A stretch of 53,148 nt of DNA, from positions 1 through 53,148 of the forward strand of contig JAEDKA010000021.1 in the NCBI GenBank assembly GCA_016296065.1, written 5' to 3'. The translations under genes were made by a program, and so were the position numbers. Source of the DNA: Kiritimatiellia bacterium. GTDB lineage: Bacteria > Verrucomicrobiota > Kiritimatiellia > RFP12 > UBA1067. Every line of letters begins with the position of its first letter. Position 1 is the stretch's first letter. Shown piece by piece: positions 1-7,051 of this stretch. The notes under the pieces were generated by a model. It did not search any database. It was not told the DNA's origin and was given only the letters and a program-made list of their open reading frames with translations.

Positions 1-55
1 TAACTGGCCCATTGGAGACTTTCGCTCCAGACCTTGTATCATGTCCTGCGTACAA

Positions 56-88
56 GCAAAGCGGCCGAGGTTTCCCCCGGCCGTTTGC
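56..88 (-). terminator. Probable terminator hairpin after the PEP-CTERM gene
   Basis: An inverted repeat lies 25 bases past the stop of the PEP-CTERM gene. On the minus strand it reads GCAAACGGCCG, a G/A-rich loop, then CGGCCG, C and TTTGC, followed by a modest T-rich stretch (CTTTGCTTGT). The stem is GC-rich, but there is no uninterrupted T-run, so termination is likely rather than certain. I see nothing else in bases 1-113. Confidence 0.5.
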
Positions 89-113
89 ACACACAATGAA
101 CACCAAACCGCAC

Positions 114-602
114 TCAGACGCGGCGCTTGCGCCGCAGCCCGAGAAGCATCCCGCCCACGAGGAACAGCAACCCACTCGTCGGCTCAGGGACATTGTAAAG
201 CCCCGTACCAGTTCCAAAGGCACCGTTGGCAAGGTTAGCAGGAGTGTGAATATTGCCAATAAAACTCCCTAAACCCTGCGAGTAAGTAATAGGCGCTGTA
301 GTCAACGTCTTGCCAGCATTGACGATTTCAACGTAATAGGACCAGCCATCGCCCTGATAGTTTGAGATATCGGTCTCGAACGAACCGAGCTTAGACGAAG
401 CTTCCCAACTACCGGCTGTCTGAATTGCGACTGAATCGCGCGTGTCAATCGCGGTTCCAGGCATAACGTCACCAGAGACAGCATACAACTTTGCACTTTC
501 AGCTGTTTTGATATATTCATCACCGACCATCCAGTAAAGATAATCCGCGTGAACAACGAGTGCAGCAGCAATAATCAGCGCCGACATCAGTGTTTTCTTC
601 AT
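114..602 (-). CDS. PEP-CTERM sorted exported protein, 162 aa
   Basis: The start is the ATG at 602 (MKKTLMSALIIAAALV). An AAAGGA ribosome site sits about 7 bases upstream. A longer frame reaches 689 but overlaps the upstream gene and spoils the signal peptide. The protein has an N-terminal signal peptide, a short central domain of about 110 residues that I do not recognise, and a C-terminal tail with the PEP-CTERM layout: VPEP, a hydrophobic segment (GLLFLVGGMLLGL), then RRKRR. In known systems this tail is recognised by an exosortase, which removes it and anchors the protein to the outside of the cell. No exosortase is in this window. It is the last gene of a four-gene run of exported proteins (3279 to 114), with gaps of 36, 18 and 46 bases. 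The export and sorting call is strong; the function is unknown. Confidence 0.85.
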   Translation of the reverse strand: MKKTLMSALIIAAALVVHADYLYWMVGDEYIKTAESAKLYAVSGDVMPGTAIDTRDSVAIQTAGSWEASSKLGSFETDISNYQGDGWSYYVEIVNAGKTLTTAPITYSQGLGSFIGNIHTPANLANGAFGTGTGLYNVPEPTSGLLFLVGGMLLGLRRKRRV

Positions 603-648
603 AGCAATCCTTTTGTATAATAATTTAAAAGGTATTATAATCCAACAG

Positions 649-1389
649 TTAGTGACCAACAGGAGCCGACCAGCTGATCGAACACTCACCCTCGCTGGCG
701 TTTCTTATATACCAGAAGCCCTGCCCCTGAGGAGTAGCAGGGAATGCCTCAAGCTTCGTTCCGGACGGATCATACCATCCAAGCGTATCAGGCTGATTGC
801 GCTTCTGAGTATAAGAATATGTTGTTGAACCCGTTGCTGAAGCGGAAGGAACAACAATCGAATCGCCTTTCACAGGGCCAGCAACGGTCGGCACCGCAGC
901 GCTCTGCAGCGGATTTGCGACCAGATTGCTCTTGCCGTTCACAATGGACTGCGAGGTAATCGCCGCATACTGTCCGTAGATGTAGAACGTCTTCTCCGCC
1001 GAAGGCGGGTCCTTGAAAACGACCCAAATGGCGCCCGGAGCCGAAACAGCCGACTTGGCGTCATTCACTTCCGCCGGAATTATGCCCCCGGAAGTCGAAA
1101 CCGACGTTACCGCAGTCCACACACCATCCGCGAACCTCCAGGAATAATATGACGTTCCGTCGAAAACATAGAGCCAGTCACCATTGACAAAACCCTGCGT
1201 ATCGACCAGCTGCTTTACATCAATGGCCCCGCCGCCGTTCAGCGACGTAAACGGAACGGAAACAATCGTGCTCTGCAGCGACGTGGTAATCGCCGTGACG
1301 CCGATGGTCGGGCTCGCGGTGTTCGCAGGCGGATCTGCAAGCGCAGCAACCGCGAGGGAAGCCATTGCAATTGAGAGAAGCTTTTTCAT
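649..1389 (-). CDS. Exported protein of unknown function, 246 aa
   Basis: The first 18 residues (MKKLLSIAMASLAVAALA) form a clear signal peptide, and GGAGG lies 9 bases before the ATG. The mature protein is Ser/Thr/Gly/Ala-rich. It has aromatic patches (WLYVFDGTSYYSWRF, GLGWYDPSGTK, GQGFWYIRN) of the kind seen in beta-sandwich surface domains. I do not recognise the family. It is the third gene of the small exported-protein operon and is followed 46 bases later by the PEP-CTERM gene. Shared promoter and position suggest that the four products work together at the cell surface, perhaps as subunits of one structure. That is inference only. Confidence 0.8.
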   Translation of the reverse strand: MKKLLSIAMASLAVAALADPPANTASPTIGVTAITTSLQSTIVSVPFTSLNGGGAIDVKQLVDTQGFVNGDWLYVFDGTSYYSWRFADGVWTAVTSVSTSGGIIPAEVNDAKSAVSAPGAIWVVFKDPPSAEKTFYIYGQYAAITSQSIVNGKSNLVANPLQSAAVPTVAGPVKGDSIVVPSASATGSTTYSYTQKRNQPDTLGWYDPSGTKLEAFPATPQGQGFWYIRNASEGECSISWSAPVGH

Positions 1390-1407
1390 TTCTTTAGCCT
1401 CCGTTAC

Positions 1408-2115
1408 TTACTTGATTGTGGAAACCTTGAAGAACTGAGCGCCGTCCTTCTTGGGAGCGACCAGGTTGATCTCGTCGGAGGCGTTGCCAGCCGCGCTGGA
1501 AGCGCCCTCGGGGACCGCGAAGTTCGAAACGTCGCTGCCCGCCTGAAGCGTGTAGCCGACGAACGGAACCGTGTTCTTGACCGTGACGATCACATTTGCG
1601 CCGACAACCTTGATTCCGGAGACGACCGGCTTCGGGATGTTCGCGCCCTCGAGATCGTATTCGCCAGCGGAAACGCCCTTGCCGGCGACCGCGCTCTCAA
1701 ATCCGCTCGTCTTCGCGAGTCCGTCCGCAACGGACGCCTTCACGTTCACGACCTTCGGCTGACCCTTCTCGTCAAGCGCAGCGAGCGTCTTGCCTGTCGC
1801 GTCCTTCGCGAAGTCGCGAGAGTCGAGAAGGAAGACACCCCAGGTTCCGTCCTTGTACTTCGGCGCGTCATTCTCGTCGACGACGAAGAGAACGGGCGGG
1901 CACTTGCCGTCCTTGGCGAGCGGAACGGAGAGAACCGTCTCCTGCGCACCCTCGGTCGGCGTCCAGACGAGAGCATACGACTCGCCGTCAAGAACCGTCG
2001 TGCCATCGGCGTACTTGTCGACACCAGGCGTCGAGAACATGATCAGCAGATCGTTCGCACCGGCGAAAGCCGCCGCTGAAGCGAGCGCGAATACAGCTAC
2101 AAGTATCTTTTTCAT
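1408..2115 (-). CDS. Exported protein of unknown function, 235 aa
   Basis: A signal peptide (MKKILVAVFALASAAAFA) is followed by about 215 residues rich in charged and small residues. GAGGAT lies 6 bases before the ATG. The C-terminal 60 residues (from PFVGYTLQAGSDVSNF to QFFKVSTIK) resemble the short C-terminal beta domain common in Verrucomicrobia-type exported proteins, with the pattern Y-T/R-L-x-x-S/G-x-x-L/V-x-x-W/F ending in F-Y/F-R/K-V. The same pattern ends the giant fusion protein at 30724-38511 (YRLWTSPNLQDW to FYRM). It is the second gene of the small exported-protein operon, 18 bases upstream of the next gene. No enzyme motif is visible. Confidence 0.8.
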   Translation of the reverse strand: MKKILVAVFALASAAAFAGANDLLIMFSTPGVDKYADGTTVLDGESYALVWTPTEGAQETVLSVPLAKDGKCPPVLFVVDENDAPKYKDGTWGVFLLDSRDFAKDATGKTLAALDEKGQPKVVNVKASVADGLAKTSGFESAVAGKGVSAGEYDLEGANIPKPVVSGIKVVGANVIVTVKNTVPFVGYTLQAGSDVSNFAVPEGASSAAGNASDEINLVAPKKDGAQFFKVSTIK

Positions 2116-2151
2116 TTTGCGATCCTCTTGTTTAGTTTGTTTTCGATTGGC

Positions 2152-3279
2152 TTAGTCATTCGACTGGCCGACTGCACTAACATGCGGAACAATTTTATAA
2201 GTCCCTGTGCCTAGCGGAAGCGGGATAGCATCGGAATCATATTTCGCATCAGCATCAACGTTCTCATTACCAGTTTGCTTGGCCACCGAGAATTTCGCCA
2301 CAACTCCATCGACGGGGGCAACCTTTGTCGCGATAGTAATCTTACCTGGCACCTTCTTGTTGGCGGCCGCAGGCTCAAACGCAAGCTGACCATCCTGTGC
2401 TATGCCGAGCGCAATGCACTCCGCCTTGGAGAGTCCGTTCGCTGCCGTCTGCTCCGTTGCTGCAGCGCCGGTTCCGGGATCCCAGACAGCAACAGTACCG
2501 CTGCTACCCGCAGCAGTGTAGGCACCAGCGATAGTACCGTACCTCACATTGTCCACGACCGCAACCGCGTTCTCGTATGCAGCATCGATCGAAGTGATCG
2601 TGCCACTGCCAATCGCAGCAACATCTGAGAGCCAGGCTGTCGTGTTGTCAACAGGGACAAAGTCAAACGAAGAGGTTGACGCAGGTGCATCGGCCGGAGT
2701 TCCCGAGAGGGCGACATACGCGTCGTTGACTTTCACCGAGAACGAAACCTTCTTGTTCTGGTAGTCGATGTCAATCTTGAATTCCGTGTCCGCTTCGTTC
2801 GCAGGGGGATTCACTCCCGTGAGAGCAATCCATTCACCGTTTTGAACGGTCTTGTCGTTCACCGTTGTAGAGGCTTTGCGCACGTACGCGTAGAAGCTCG
2901 TTGTCTCCGATTCCGTCGCGACGGCAAAACCAACCTGCGCGTTGTTGAGAACAGCGGCGGTGGGAAGATCTGCCTTGGCGCTCGGCGCTAGATAAGCCTT
3001 TGAGGTGATCGTCACGAGACCGTCGGATGCATTCTCGTCAGCGGCTGCATCAGTCGGCGTCAGCGTTGCAGGCGTTCCCACATCGGCATCAATCACTAAC
3101 TTAGCGCTTTCAACCGTAGGCTCAGAACTCCATGTAGCGCCCTTCGTAGCAGAAGCCGACGTGCTGAACCACTCCGTCGAGGAGGCGTTGTTGTTCGGGT
3201 TGTTGTTATTGATAGTATCAGCGAACGCAGGAACAAGCACTGCGCAAGCCATCAGTCCGACTATCGTTTTAGCTTTCAT
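2152..3279 (-). CDS. Exported protein of unknown function, 375 aa
   Basis: The ATG at 3279 follows AAGGAGG by 6 bases and gives a typical signal peptide (MKAKTIVGLMACAVLVPAFA). The mature start is Asn-rich (NNNNPNNN). The rest is Ala/Thr/Val-rich and low in aromatics and Cys, as in self-assembling surface proteins. Residues around 240-280 hold a pattern VVDNVRYGTIAGAYTAAG, which resembles the repeat motif (V-D/N-x-V-x-Y-x-T/S-I/L-x-x-A) found in many gut surface proteins. No catalytic motif is visible. It is the first gene of the four-gene exported-protein operon and sits behind a strong sigma-70-type promoter, so it may be the most abundant product. The structural role is inferred. Confidence 0.8.
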   Translation of the reverse strand: MKAKTIVGLMACAVLVPAFADTINNNNPNNNASSTEWFSTSASATKGATWSSEPTVESAKLVIDADVGTPATLTPTDAAADENASDGLVTITSKAYLAPSAKADLPTAAVLNNAQVGFAVATESETTSFYAYVRKASTTVNDKTVQNGEWIALTGVNPPANEADTEFKIDIDYQNKKVSFSVKVNDAYVALSGTPADAPASTSSFDFVPVDNTTAWLSDVAAIGSGTITSIDAAYENAVAVVDNVRYGTIAGAYTAAGSSGTVAVWDPGTGAAATEQTAANGLSKAECIALGIAQDGQLAFEPAAANKKVPGKITIATKVAPVDGVVAKFSVAKQTGNENVDADAKYDSDAIPLPLGTGTYKIVPHVSAVGQSND

Positions 3280-3310
3280 CTAATCCTCCTTAAAAGAGTT
3301 TACGCCACAT

Positions 3311-3339
3311 ATTCTACCCCATACGGGGGAGATTGTCAA
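3311..3339 (-). promoter_or_regulatory. Sigma-70 promoter of the small exported-protein operon
   Basis: On the minus strand this is TTGACA (3334-3339), a 17-base spacer, then TAGAAT (3311-3316). It is a near-consensus promoter giving a leader of about 25 bases with a strong AAGGAGG site. The spacer holds a perfect CCCC-N4-GGGG palindrome (3317-3328), which suggests an operator. Confidence 0.85.
3317..3328. promoter_or_regulatory. CCCC-ATAC-GGGG palindrome inside the promoter spacer
   Basis: This perfect 4+4 palindrome with a 4-base centre lies between the -35 and -10 boxes of the promoter at 3311-3339. A protein bound here would be expected to block polymerase. A second copy with the same geometry lies 53 bp away (3370-3381), close to five helical turns. 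The regulator is unknown. Confidence 0.6.
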
Positions 3340-3366
3340 GGGGGCGAATTAATATTTTTTTATTTT

Positions 3367-4965
3367 TTACCCCACATGGGGTATAGAGACGAGCGGATCG
3401 TCGATGCCGCGCTTTTCGGGATTGTAGTTTACGCCCACGTAGAACACCGGGAGCGTCGTGTCGAGCCAGGGATTTCCGTACTCCTTGGTCCGCGCCTGGT
3501 CGAGCGCCTCCTTGGGCGTCTTTCCGTACTTGAACTCAAAGACATAAGTGCCTGTCTTGTCCTGGAGAACGGCGTCCGCCCTCCCGCGCGCGCTCTGACG
3601 CTCGCCAGAGATGTCTGCGCCGATGAGCTTCATGAAAAGGAGAAAATACCGCTTCGCCTCCTTTTCGTCCTCGATGTGCCATTCGTGCGGAACCGCCGCG
3701 AACGCGGCCTTGAGGTTCTTTTTAAGAATCGCATCAACACCGCGCGAAAGCATTCCCTCCCGCGCCTCCACAAGCTGCTCCGTCCAGTCGGTCATCCCTT
3801 TGTCAAGAATCGACGAGACATATCCCTCGGCAAGGGAGTTCGCGATTTCCATGTTCGGTATGCCGAGTCGAAATGTATTCGAGTCGATCACCTCGGAAAG
3901 CGTGAGGTATCCGCCCTGATAGAGGAGCGCCGGAAGCGGCATCGTCTCCGCCGCGCAGACGTCCAGCTGGGTGCGCGTCGCCGCAAGTCCGTTCAGGTCC
4001 GCCGGAATCTTCTCCGCCGCCCTGATGCGGTTCACGATGATCGTGGCGTGTCCAGTCGCCTCCCAGTAGTTGGCGAGACGCCCGGTTGCGAGCGACTTGC
4101 CGATGGAAACGGGATTGCCGACCTTCGCTTCGGAGTCGGGCGAGAAGCGGTATCCGTCGTACCACGAAAGGAGCGCCTTCTTTGCGGCATCGAAGTCCAT
4201 GTTGTTCTTCTCCGCGAACACCTCGATGTTCTCGCGCAGGGGGCCATCCATCTCCTCCGGCGTGTAGCCAAGTAGCGTCGCGAATCGCGGGTCCATCGTG
4301 AGGTCTGTGAGGTGGTTGAGTCCGGAGAAGATCGAGAGCTTCGTCAGTTTCGTCACACCCGTCAGGAGAAGGAACCGTATCGCACCCGAATTGACCTTCA
4401 GTTTCTCGTAGAAGTCGTGAAGGACCGAACGCACCTTGTTGAGCGTCGGCAGGTCGTCTAAGAACTTCGCCACCGGCTCGTCGTATTCGTCGATGAGGAC
4501 GACGATCTGCTTCGTCGGCGACTTCGCGGCCGCAGCCTGGAGAAAGTCGTCGAAATTTCCGGATGTGGTTTTTCCGATGTCGTATGCAAACCCAGCTTCG
4601 GCGCAAAGGCCCTTCACCAGACCTTGAAGCGCCATGCAAAACTCCTCATACGTCTCGCCGTTCGCGCTCGACATCGTAAAGCTATACACAGGCGTCGGCG
4701 TCTTCCATCCCTCCCACGGAAGCGAGTCTATGGCGAGCCCCTTGAAGAGTTCGCGGCGTCCCTCGAACATCGCCTTGAGCGTGGAGAGCATGAGCGACTT
4801 CCCGAAACGGCGCGGACGAGAGATGAAGAGCTGCTGGTCGACATCGCCGCACATCTCGTAGAGGAGCGCCGTCTTGTCGACGTACTTGCCCTTCTCGCTC
4901 GTAACGAGCCTCTCGAAGTCGAATATCCCCGTTGTGGGAACTTTTATCGTTCTCGCGTTGTCCAT
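3367..4965 (-). CDS. AAA-ATPase-like protein with C-terminal PD-(D/E)XK nuclease domain, 532 aa
   Basis: The start is the ATG at 4965 (MDNARTIKVPTTGIFDFE). A longer frame to 5073 runs into rnpB and is rejected. The family is AAA-ATPase_like (PF09820) joined to the PD-(D/E)XK nuclease-like DUF1703 domain (PF08011). A P-loop variant (SRPRRFGKSL, about residues 49-58) and a Walker B strand (VVLIDEYDEP, about 155-164) are visible. Near the C-terminus, ADAVL followed by VFEFKYGKT gives the D...E-x-K nuclease signature. These proteins are multi-copy in many gut anaerobes, and their role (defence, DNA processing or selfish element) is not settled. A decayed paralogue lies at 14080-14677. TATAAT ends 6 bases before the ATG, so the mRNA should be leaderless. 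Confidence 0.9.
   Translation of the reverse strand: MDNARTIKVPTTGIFDFERLVTSEKGKYVDKTALLYEMCGDVDQQLFISRPRRFGKSLMLSTLKAMFEGRRELFKGLAIDSLPWEGWKTPTPVYSFTMSSANGETYEEFCMALQGLVKGLCAEAGFAYDIGKTTSGNFDDFLQAAAAKSPTKQIVVLIDEYDEPVAKFLDDLPTLNKVRSVLHDFYEKLKVNSGAIRFLLLTGVTKLTKLSIFSGLNHLTDLTMDPRFATLLGYTPEEMDGPLRENIEVFAEKNNMDFDAAKKALLSWYDGYRFSPDSEAKVGNPVSIGKSLATGRLANYWEATGHATIIVNRIRAAEKIPADLNGLAATRTQLDVCAAETMPLPALLYQGGYLTLSEVIDSNTFRLGIPNMEIANSLAEGYVSSILDKGMTDWTEQLVEAREGMLSRGVDAILKKNLKAAFAAVPHEWHIEDEKEAKRYFLLFMKLIGADISGERQSARGRADAVLQDKTGTYVFEFKYGKTPKEALDQARTKEYGNPWLDTTLPVFYVGVNYNPEKRGIDDPLVSIPHVG
3370..3381. promoter_or_regulatory. CCCC-ACAT-GGGG palindrome, second copy
   Basis: This palindrome overlaps the last codons and the stop of the AAA-ATPase/nuclease gene and lies upstream of the exported-protein promoter. 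The tract between the two copies is very A/T-rich (about 3346-3368). It is unlikely to be a terminator, because the sequence after it in the minus direction is A-rich rather than T-rich. Confidence 0.5.
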
Positions 4966-4971
4966 GGTGAT

Positions 4972-4977
4972 ATTATA
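4972..4977 (-). promoter_or_regulatory. -10 box (TATAAT) of a leaderless AAA-ATPase/nuclease transcript
   Basis: The minus strand reads TATAAT, ATCACC, ATG. Only six bases separate the -10 box from the start codon, so transcription should begin at or next to the A of ATG and no ribosome-binding site can be used. No clear -35 box is visible. The decayed paralogue has the same TATAAT-N6-start layout (14677-14689). Confidence 0.65.
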
Positions 4978-5007
4978 GCATAATTGAGGGTAGCGAGAAG
5001 AGGGTTC

Positions 5008-5440
5008 TCCTGAAGTGGCGCGCGGCGAATAAGCCGGATTCTGTTCATCTCCCTTGCGGAAGACTCCGATCATTCATCTGAGCAATCAACCCGAAGTCTA
5101 ATGGCTCCGCTTGCGCGATGCCAGCCGGACGGGCCGCCCGTTCGACTTCCTATTTGATCTTGCTCCGAGGGGGGTTTGCCATGCACGCGTCGTTTCAGCC
5201 GCGCCGGTGGTCTCTTACACCGCCTTTTCACCATTTCGGGTCCGGCTAGTTCGCTCCCGTCGGCATATGCCTTCGCTCGCTTGCTCGCCAGACTTTCCGT
5301 TGTTTGTTTTCTGTGGCACTTTCCATCGCGCGAGATTGCCTCGCGCCTTCCGCCCTTGACAAGCGGACCCTCTGCCCTGCGGAGTCCGGACTTTCCTCTG
5401 CCTTGCGGCAGCGACCGGTCACTCGCGCGTCACTTCAGGA
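5008..5440 (-). ncRNA. rnpB: RNase P RNA, bacterial type A
   Basis: The catalytic RNA of RNase P trims the 5' leaders of tRNA precursors. The ends are set by the P1 helix: TCCTGAAGTG at the 5' end (5431-5440) pairs perfectly with CACTTCAGGA at the 3' end (5008-5017), and the helix continues through CGCG pairs. The universally conserved GAGGAAAGTCCGGACTCC lies at 5381-5398. GGTGAAAAGGCGGTGTAAGAG is present in the middle, and ACAGAATCCGGCTTA lies near the 3' end (5030-5044). The length of about 433 nt fits type A. It starts 15 bases after the stop of the zinc-ribbon gene, and I see no separate promoter in between. It may be co-transcribed with that gene or use a promoter inside it. Confidence 0.97.
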
Positions 5441-5454
5441 GAAGTTTTCAAAGA

Positions 5455-6180
5455 TCAGCGGTACAGGATGCGCCCGCACATCGTGCACGCGACGATGTTC
5501 TGGGGCCTTCCGGCCTCGCCCAGCTTCTCGTTCGCGTCGACCATCTGCGAGACGCTCGGCGGCTGGACGAGATGGCACCCGTCGCAAACACCTTCGTGCG
5601 TAAGCGCGACCACCACGGGCCAGCGCTTGGTCCTGAGGCGCTCGTAGTAGAGCATGTACCTGGGATCTGTGACGAGCTTCGCCTTCTCGGCGCGCTCCTT
5701 CTGCGCCTCCGCGAGAGCCGCAGTCACATTCGCGATTCGCTCGTCGATCTCGTCGCAGAACGCCTTCACGCCGCCCGCCTCGCGGTCGAACTTCGCCTGC
5801 GCGTCGGCAATGCGCGCCTCGGCGGACGGCAGATGCTCCATAGCCGCGAGCTGGTTGTTCTCCGTCGCCTCGAGATCGTGGGAGACAAGATCGATCTGCA
5901 CCGAGTACTGCTGGTACTCCTTGTTCGACTTGAGCCCCATCTGCGTCGTCTTGAGCTGCTGGATCTTCTCGCGAAGCTCCTTCGCATCCTCCTCGAAGCC
6001 CTTCACGCGCTGGGCCGCGTACTCCTGGTTCGCCTTTGCCGCCTGAAGATCGGCCGAAACGCCCGAAAGACGGGCCGTCTCAAGCGCCTTGCGGCGGGGG
6101 AGGTCCTTGAGCTCGAGCTCGAGCTCGCGAATGCGTCCGTCGACTTCCTGCAAATCGATCAGCGACTGCACAACTGTCAT
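5455..6180 (-). CDS. Coiled-coil protein with C-terminal C4-type zinc ribbon, 241 aa
   Basis: The start is the ATG at 6180 (MTVVQSLIDLQEVDGRI). The frame extends into the tRNA-His gene, so the earlier start is rejected. GGGGTAAAG lies a few bases upstream. Residues about 5-175 are a long heptad-rich coiled coil full of Glu, Lys, Ala and Leu. The C-terminal part carries two CxxC pairs (CDGC and CTMC) that form a zinc ribbon of the PF02591 type. The family is widespread and often encoded next to rnpB or the NIF3-like gene, and its function is poorly defined. Here it lies between tRNA-His and rnpB, so one transcript may carry Thr and His tRNAs, this mRNA and RNase P RNA. That layout suggests a link to RNA metabolism, which is inference. 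Confidence 0.9.
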   Translation of the reverse strand: MTVVQSLIDLQEVDGRIRELELELKDLPRRKALETARLSGVSADLQAAKANQEYAAQRVKGFEEDAKELREKIQQLKTTQMGLKSNKEYQQYSVQIDLVSHDLEATENNQLAAMEHLPSAEARIADAQAKFDREAGGVKAFCDEIDERIANVTAALAEAQKERAEKAKLVTDPRYMLYYERLRTKRWPVVVALTHEGVCDGCHLVQPPSVSQMVDANEKLGEAGRPQNIVACTMCGRILYR

Positions 6181-6210
6181 CTCTTTACCCCAATCCCTAA
6201 GTTTCTCGCC

Positions 6211-6288
6211 TGGGGCAGGAGACGGGACTCGAACCCGCAACCCACAGAATCACAATCTGTTGATCTAACCAATTGATCTACTCCCGCC
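6211..6288 (-). tRNA. tRNA-His (GTG)
   Basis: The minus strand folds as a full cloverleaf with an 8-bp acceptor (GGCGGGAG / CTCCTGCC). This includes the G(-1):C73 pair specific to histidine tRNA. The anticodon loop is TTGTGAT (anticodon GTG), the T loop TTCGAGT is present, and CCA is encoded at the 3' end. It lies 3 bases after tRNA-Thr. Confidence 0.96.
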
Positions 6289-6291
6289 AAC

Positions 6292-6367
6292 TGGAGCCAG
6301 GTAAGGGACTCGAACCCCCGACCTGCTCATTACGAATGAGCCGCACTACCAACTGTGCTAACCTGGC
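6292..6367 (-). tRNA. tRNA-Thr (CGT)
   Basis: The acceptor GCCAGGT pairs with ACCTGGC. The anticodon loop is TTCGTAA (anticodon CGT) inside the stem GCTCA/TGAGC, the T arm is GGGGG-TTCGAGT-CCC, and CCA is encoded. It is the first gene of the tRNA-Thr, tRNA-His, zinc-ribbon, rnpB series. Confidence 0.96.
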
Positions 6368-6386
6368 CTGTGACTTGTAGGTGGAT

Positions 6387-6416
6387 AGTATATCAAAACC
6401 TGTGCGCCGCAGTCAA
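6387..6416 (-). promoter_or_regulatory. Promoter of the tRNA-Thr/tRNA-His transcript
   Basis: On the minus strand this is TTGACT (6411-6416), an 18-base spacer and TATACT (6387-6392). The start site would be about 13 bases before mature tRNA-Thr. The two boxes match consensus at five of six positions each, as expected for a stable RNA promoter. Confidence 0.75.
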
Positions 6417-6436
6417 TGGGGTATTTTGATTTTGCA

Positions 6437-7051
6437 TTATGCGCGCAGAAGGCCGAGTTCAAAGCCGCGCGCGACGGACGCGGCGGTGTTCACGGTGTTC
6501 AGCTTCTCCATGATGTGCTTCAGGTGGGTTTTCACCGTCTCCGGGCTGATGCCGACGATCACGGCTATCTCGTCGCGGGTCTTCCCCTCGCTCGCGTACT
6601 GCAGGACCGTCAGCTCCTTGTCGGACAGTACGCCCGTGTTCTGCTCGTAGGCGTTGGCCTCGAAGCCGGAATCCGTCTTCGCTATTTTGCGGATGAACTT
6701 TACGAGCTCGCGTCCGTCAAGGCTCTTTGGAAGATACCCGCGCGCTCCATCCTCCCTCGCGCGCGTCTCCTCGTCCTTCAGCGGCATCCCGGCGAGAAGC
6801 AGCACGCGGACGCCGTGGTGGGCGTTCTTCAGCGCGGACAGCATGCCGAACCCGTCCCCCTTGGGCATGTGCACATCGGCAACTACCACGTCCGGGAGAT
6901 TCCGCGCGTTCTCCGCGCACCACGCGACCGCCGCGTCGCCGCCTTCGACCGCCGCGACGACCTCCATGTCCTCTTCGACCGAGAGCATCGCCTCGAGTCC
7001 GTTCCTCACGACCGGATGGTCGTCCACAATCATGACCTTTACCATTTTCAT
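6437..7051 (-). CDS. NarL/LuxR-type response regulator, 204 aa
   Basis: This is the partner regulator of the GH43-histidine kinase fusion encoded just upstream. Its start ATG (7049-7051) overlaps the kinase stop as ATGA, a classic coupling arrangement. A longer frame reaching 7924 is only a shadow of the kinase gene. The receiver domain spans residues 1-125, with acidic D10 and D11, phospho-acceptor D59 (VVVADVHMP) and the conserved Lys in GYLPKSL. A GerE/LuxR helix-turn-helix follows at about 140-204 (LSDKELTVLQYASEGKTRDE, then SPETVKTHLKHIMEKL). Phosphorylation by the kinase would be expected to control nearby glycan genes. Its DNA site is not known. The CCC-N4/5-GGG promoter element described elsewhere is one candidate target, a speculation. 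Confidence 0.93.
   Translation of the reverse strand: MKMVKVMIVDDHPVVRNGLEAMLSVEEDMEVVAAVEGGDAAVAWCAENARNLPDVVVADVHMPKGDGFGMLSALKNAHHGVRVLLLAGMPLKDEETRAREDGARGYLPKSLDGRELVKFIRKIAKTDSGFEANAYEQNTGVLSDKELTVLQYASEGKTRDEIAVIVGISPETVKTHLKHIMEKLNTVNTAASVARGFELGLLRA

Noticed and set aside
3370..3381. Rho-independent terminator for the AAA-nuclease gene
   Set aside because: In the minus direction the palindrome is followed by an A-rich, not T-rich, tract, and a near-identical palindrome sits in a promoter spacer.
5008..5073. Upstream start for the AAA-nuclease gene at 5073
   Set aside because: It would code through the 3' end of rnpB. The conserved N-terminus (KVPTTG) and the promoter fit the ATG at 4965.
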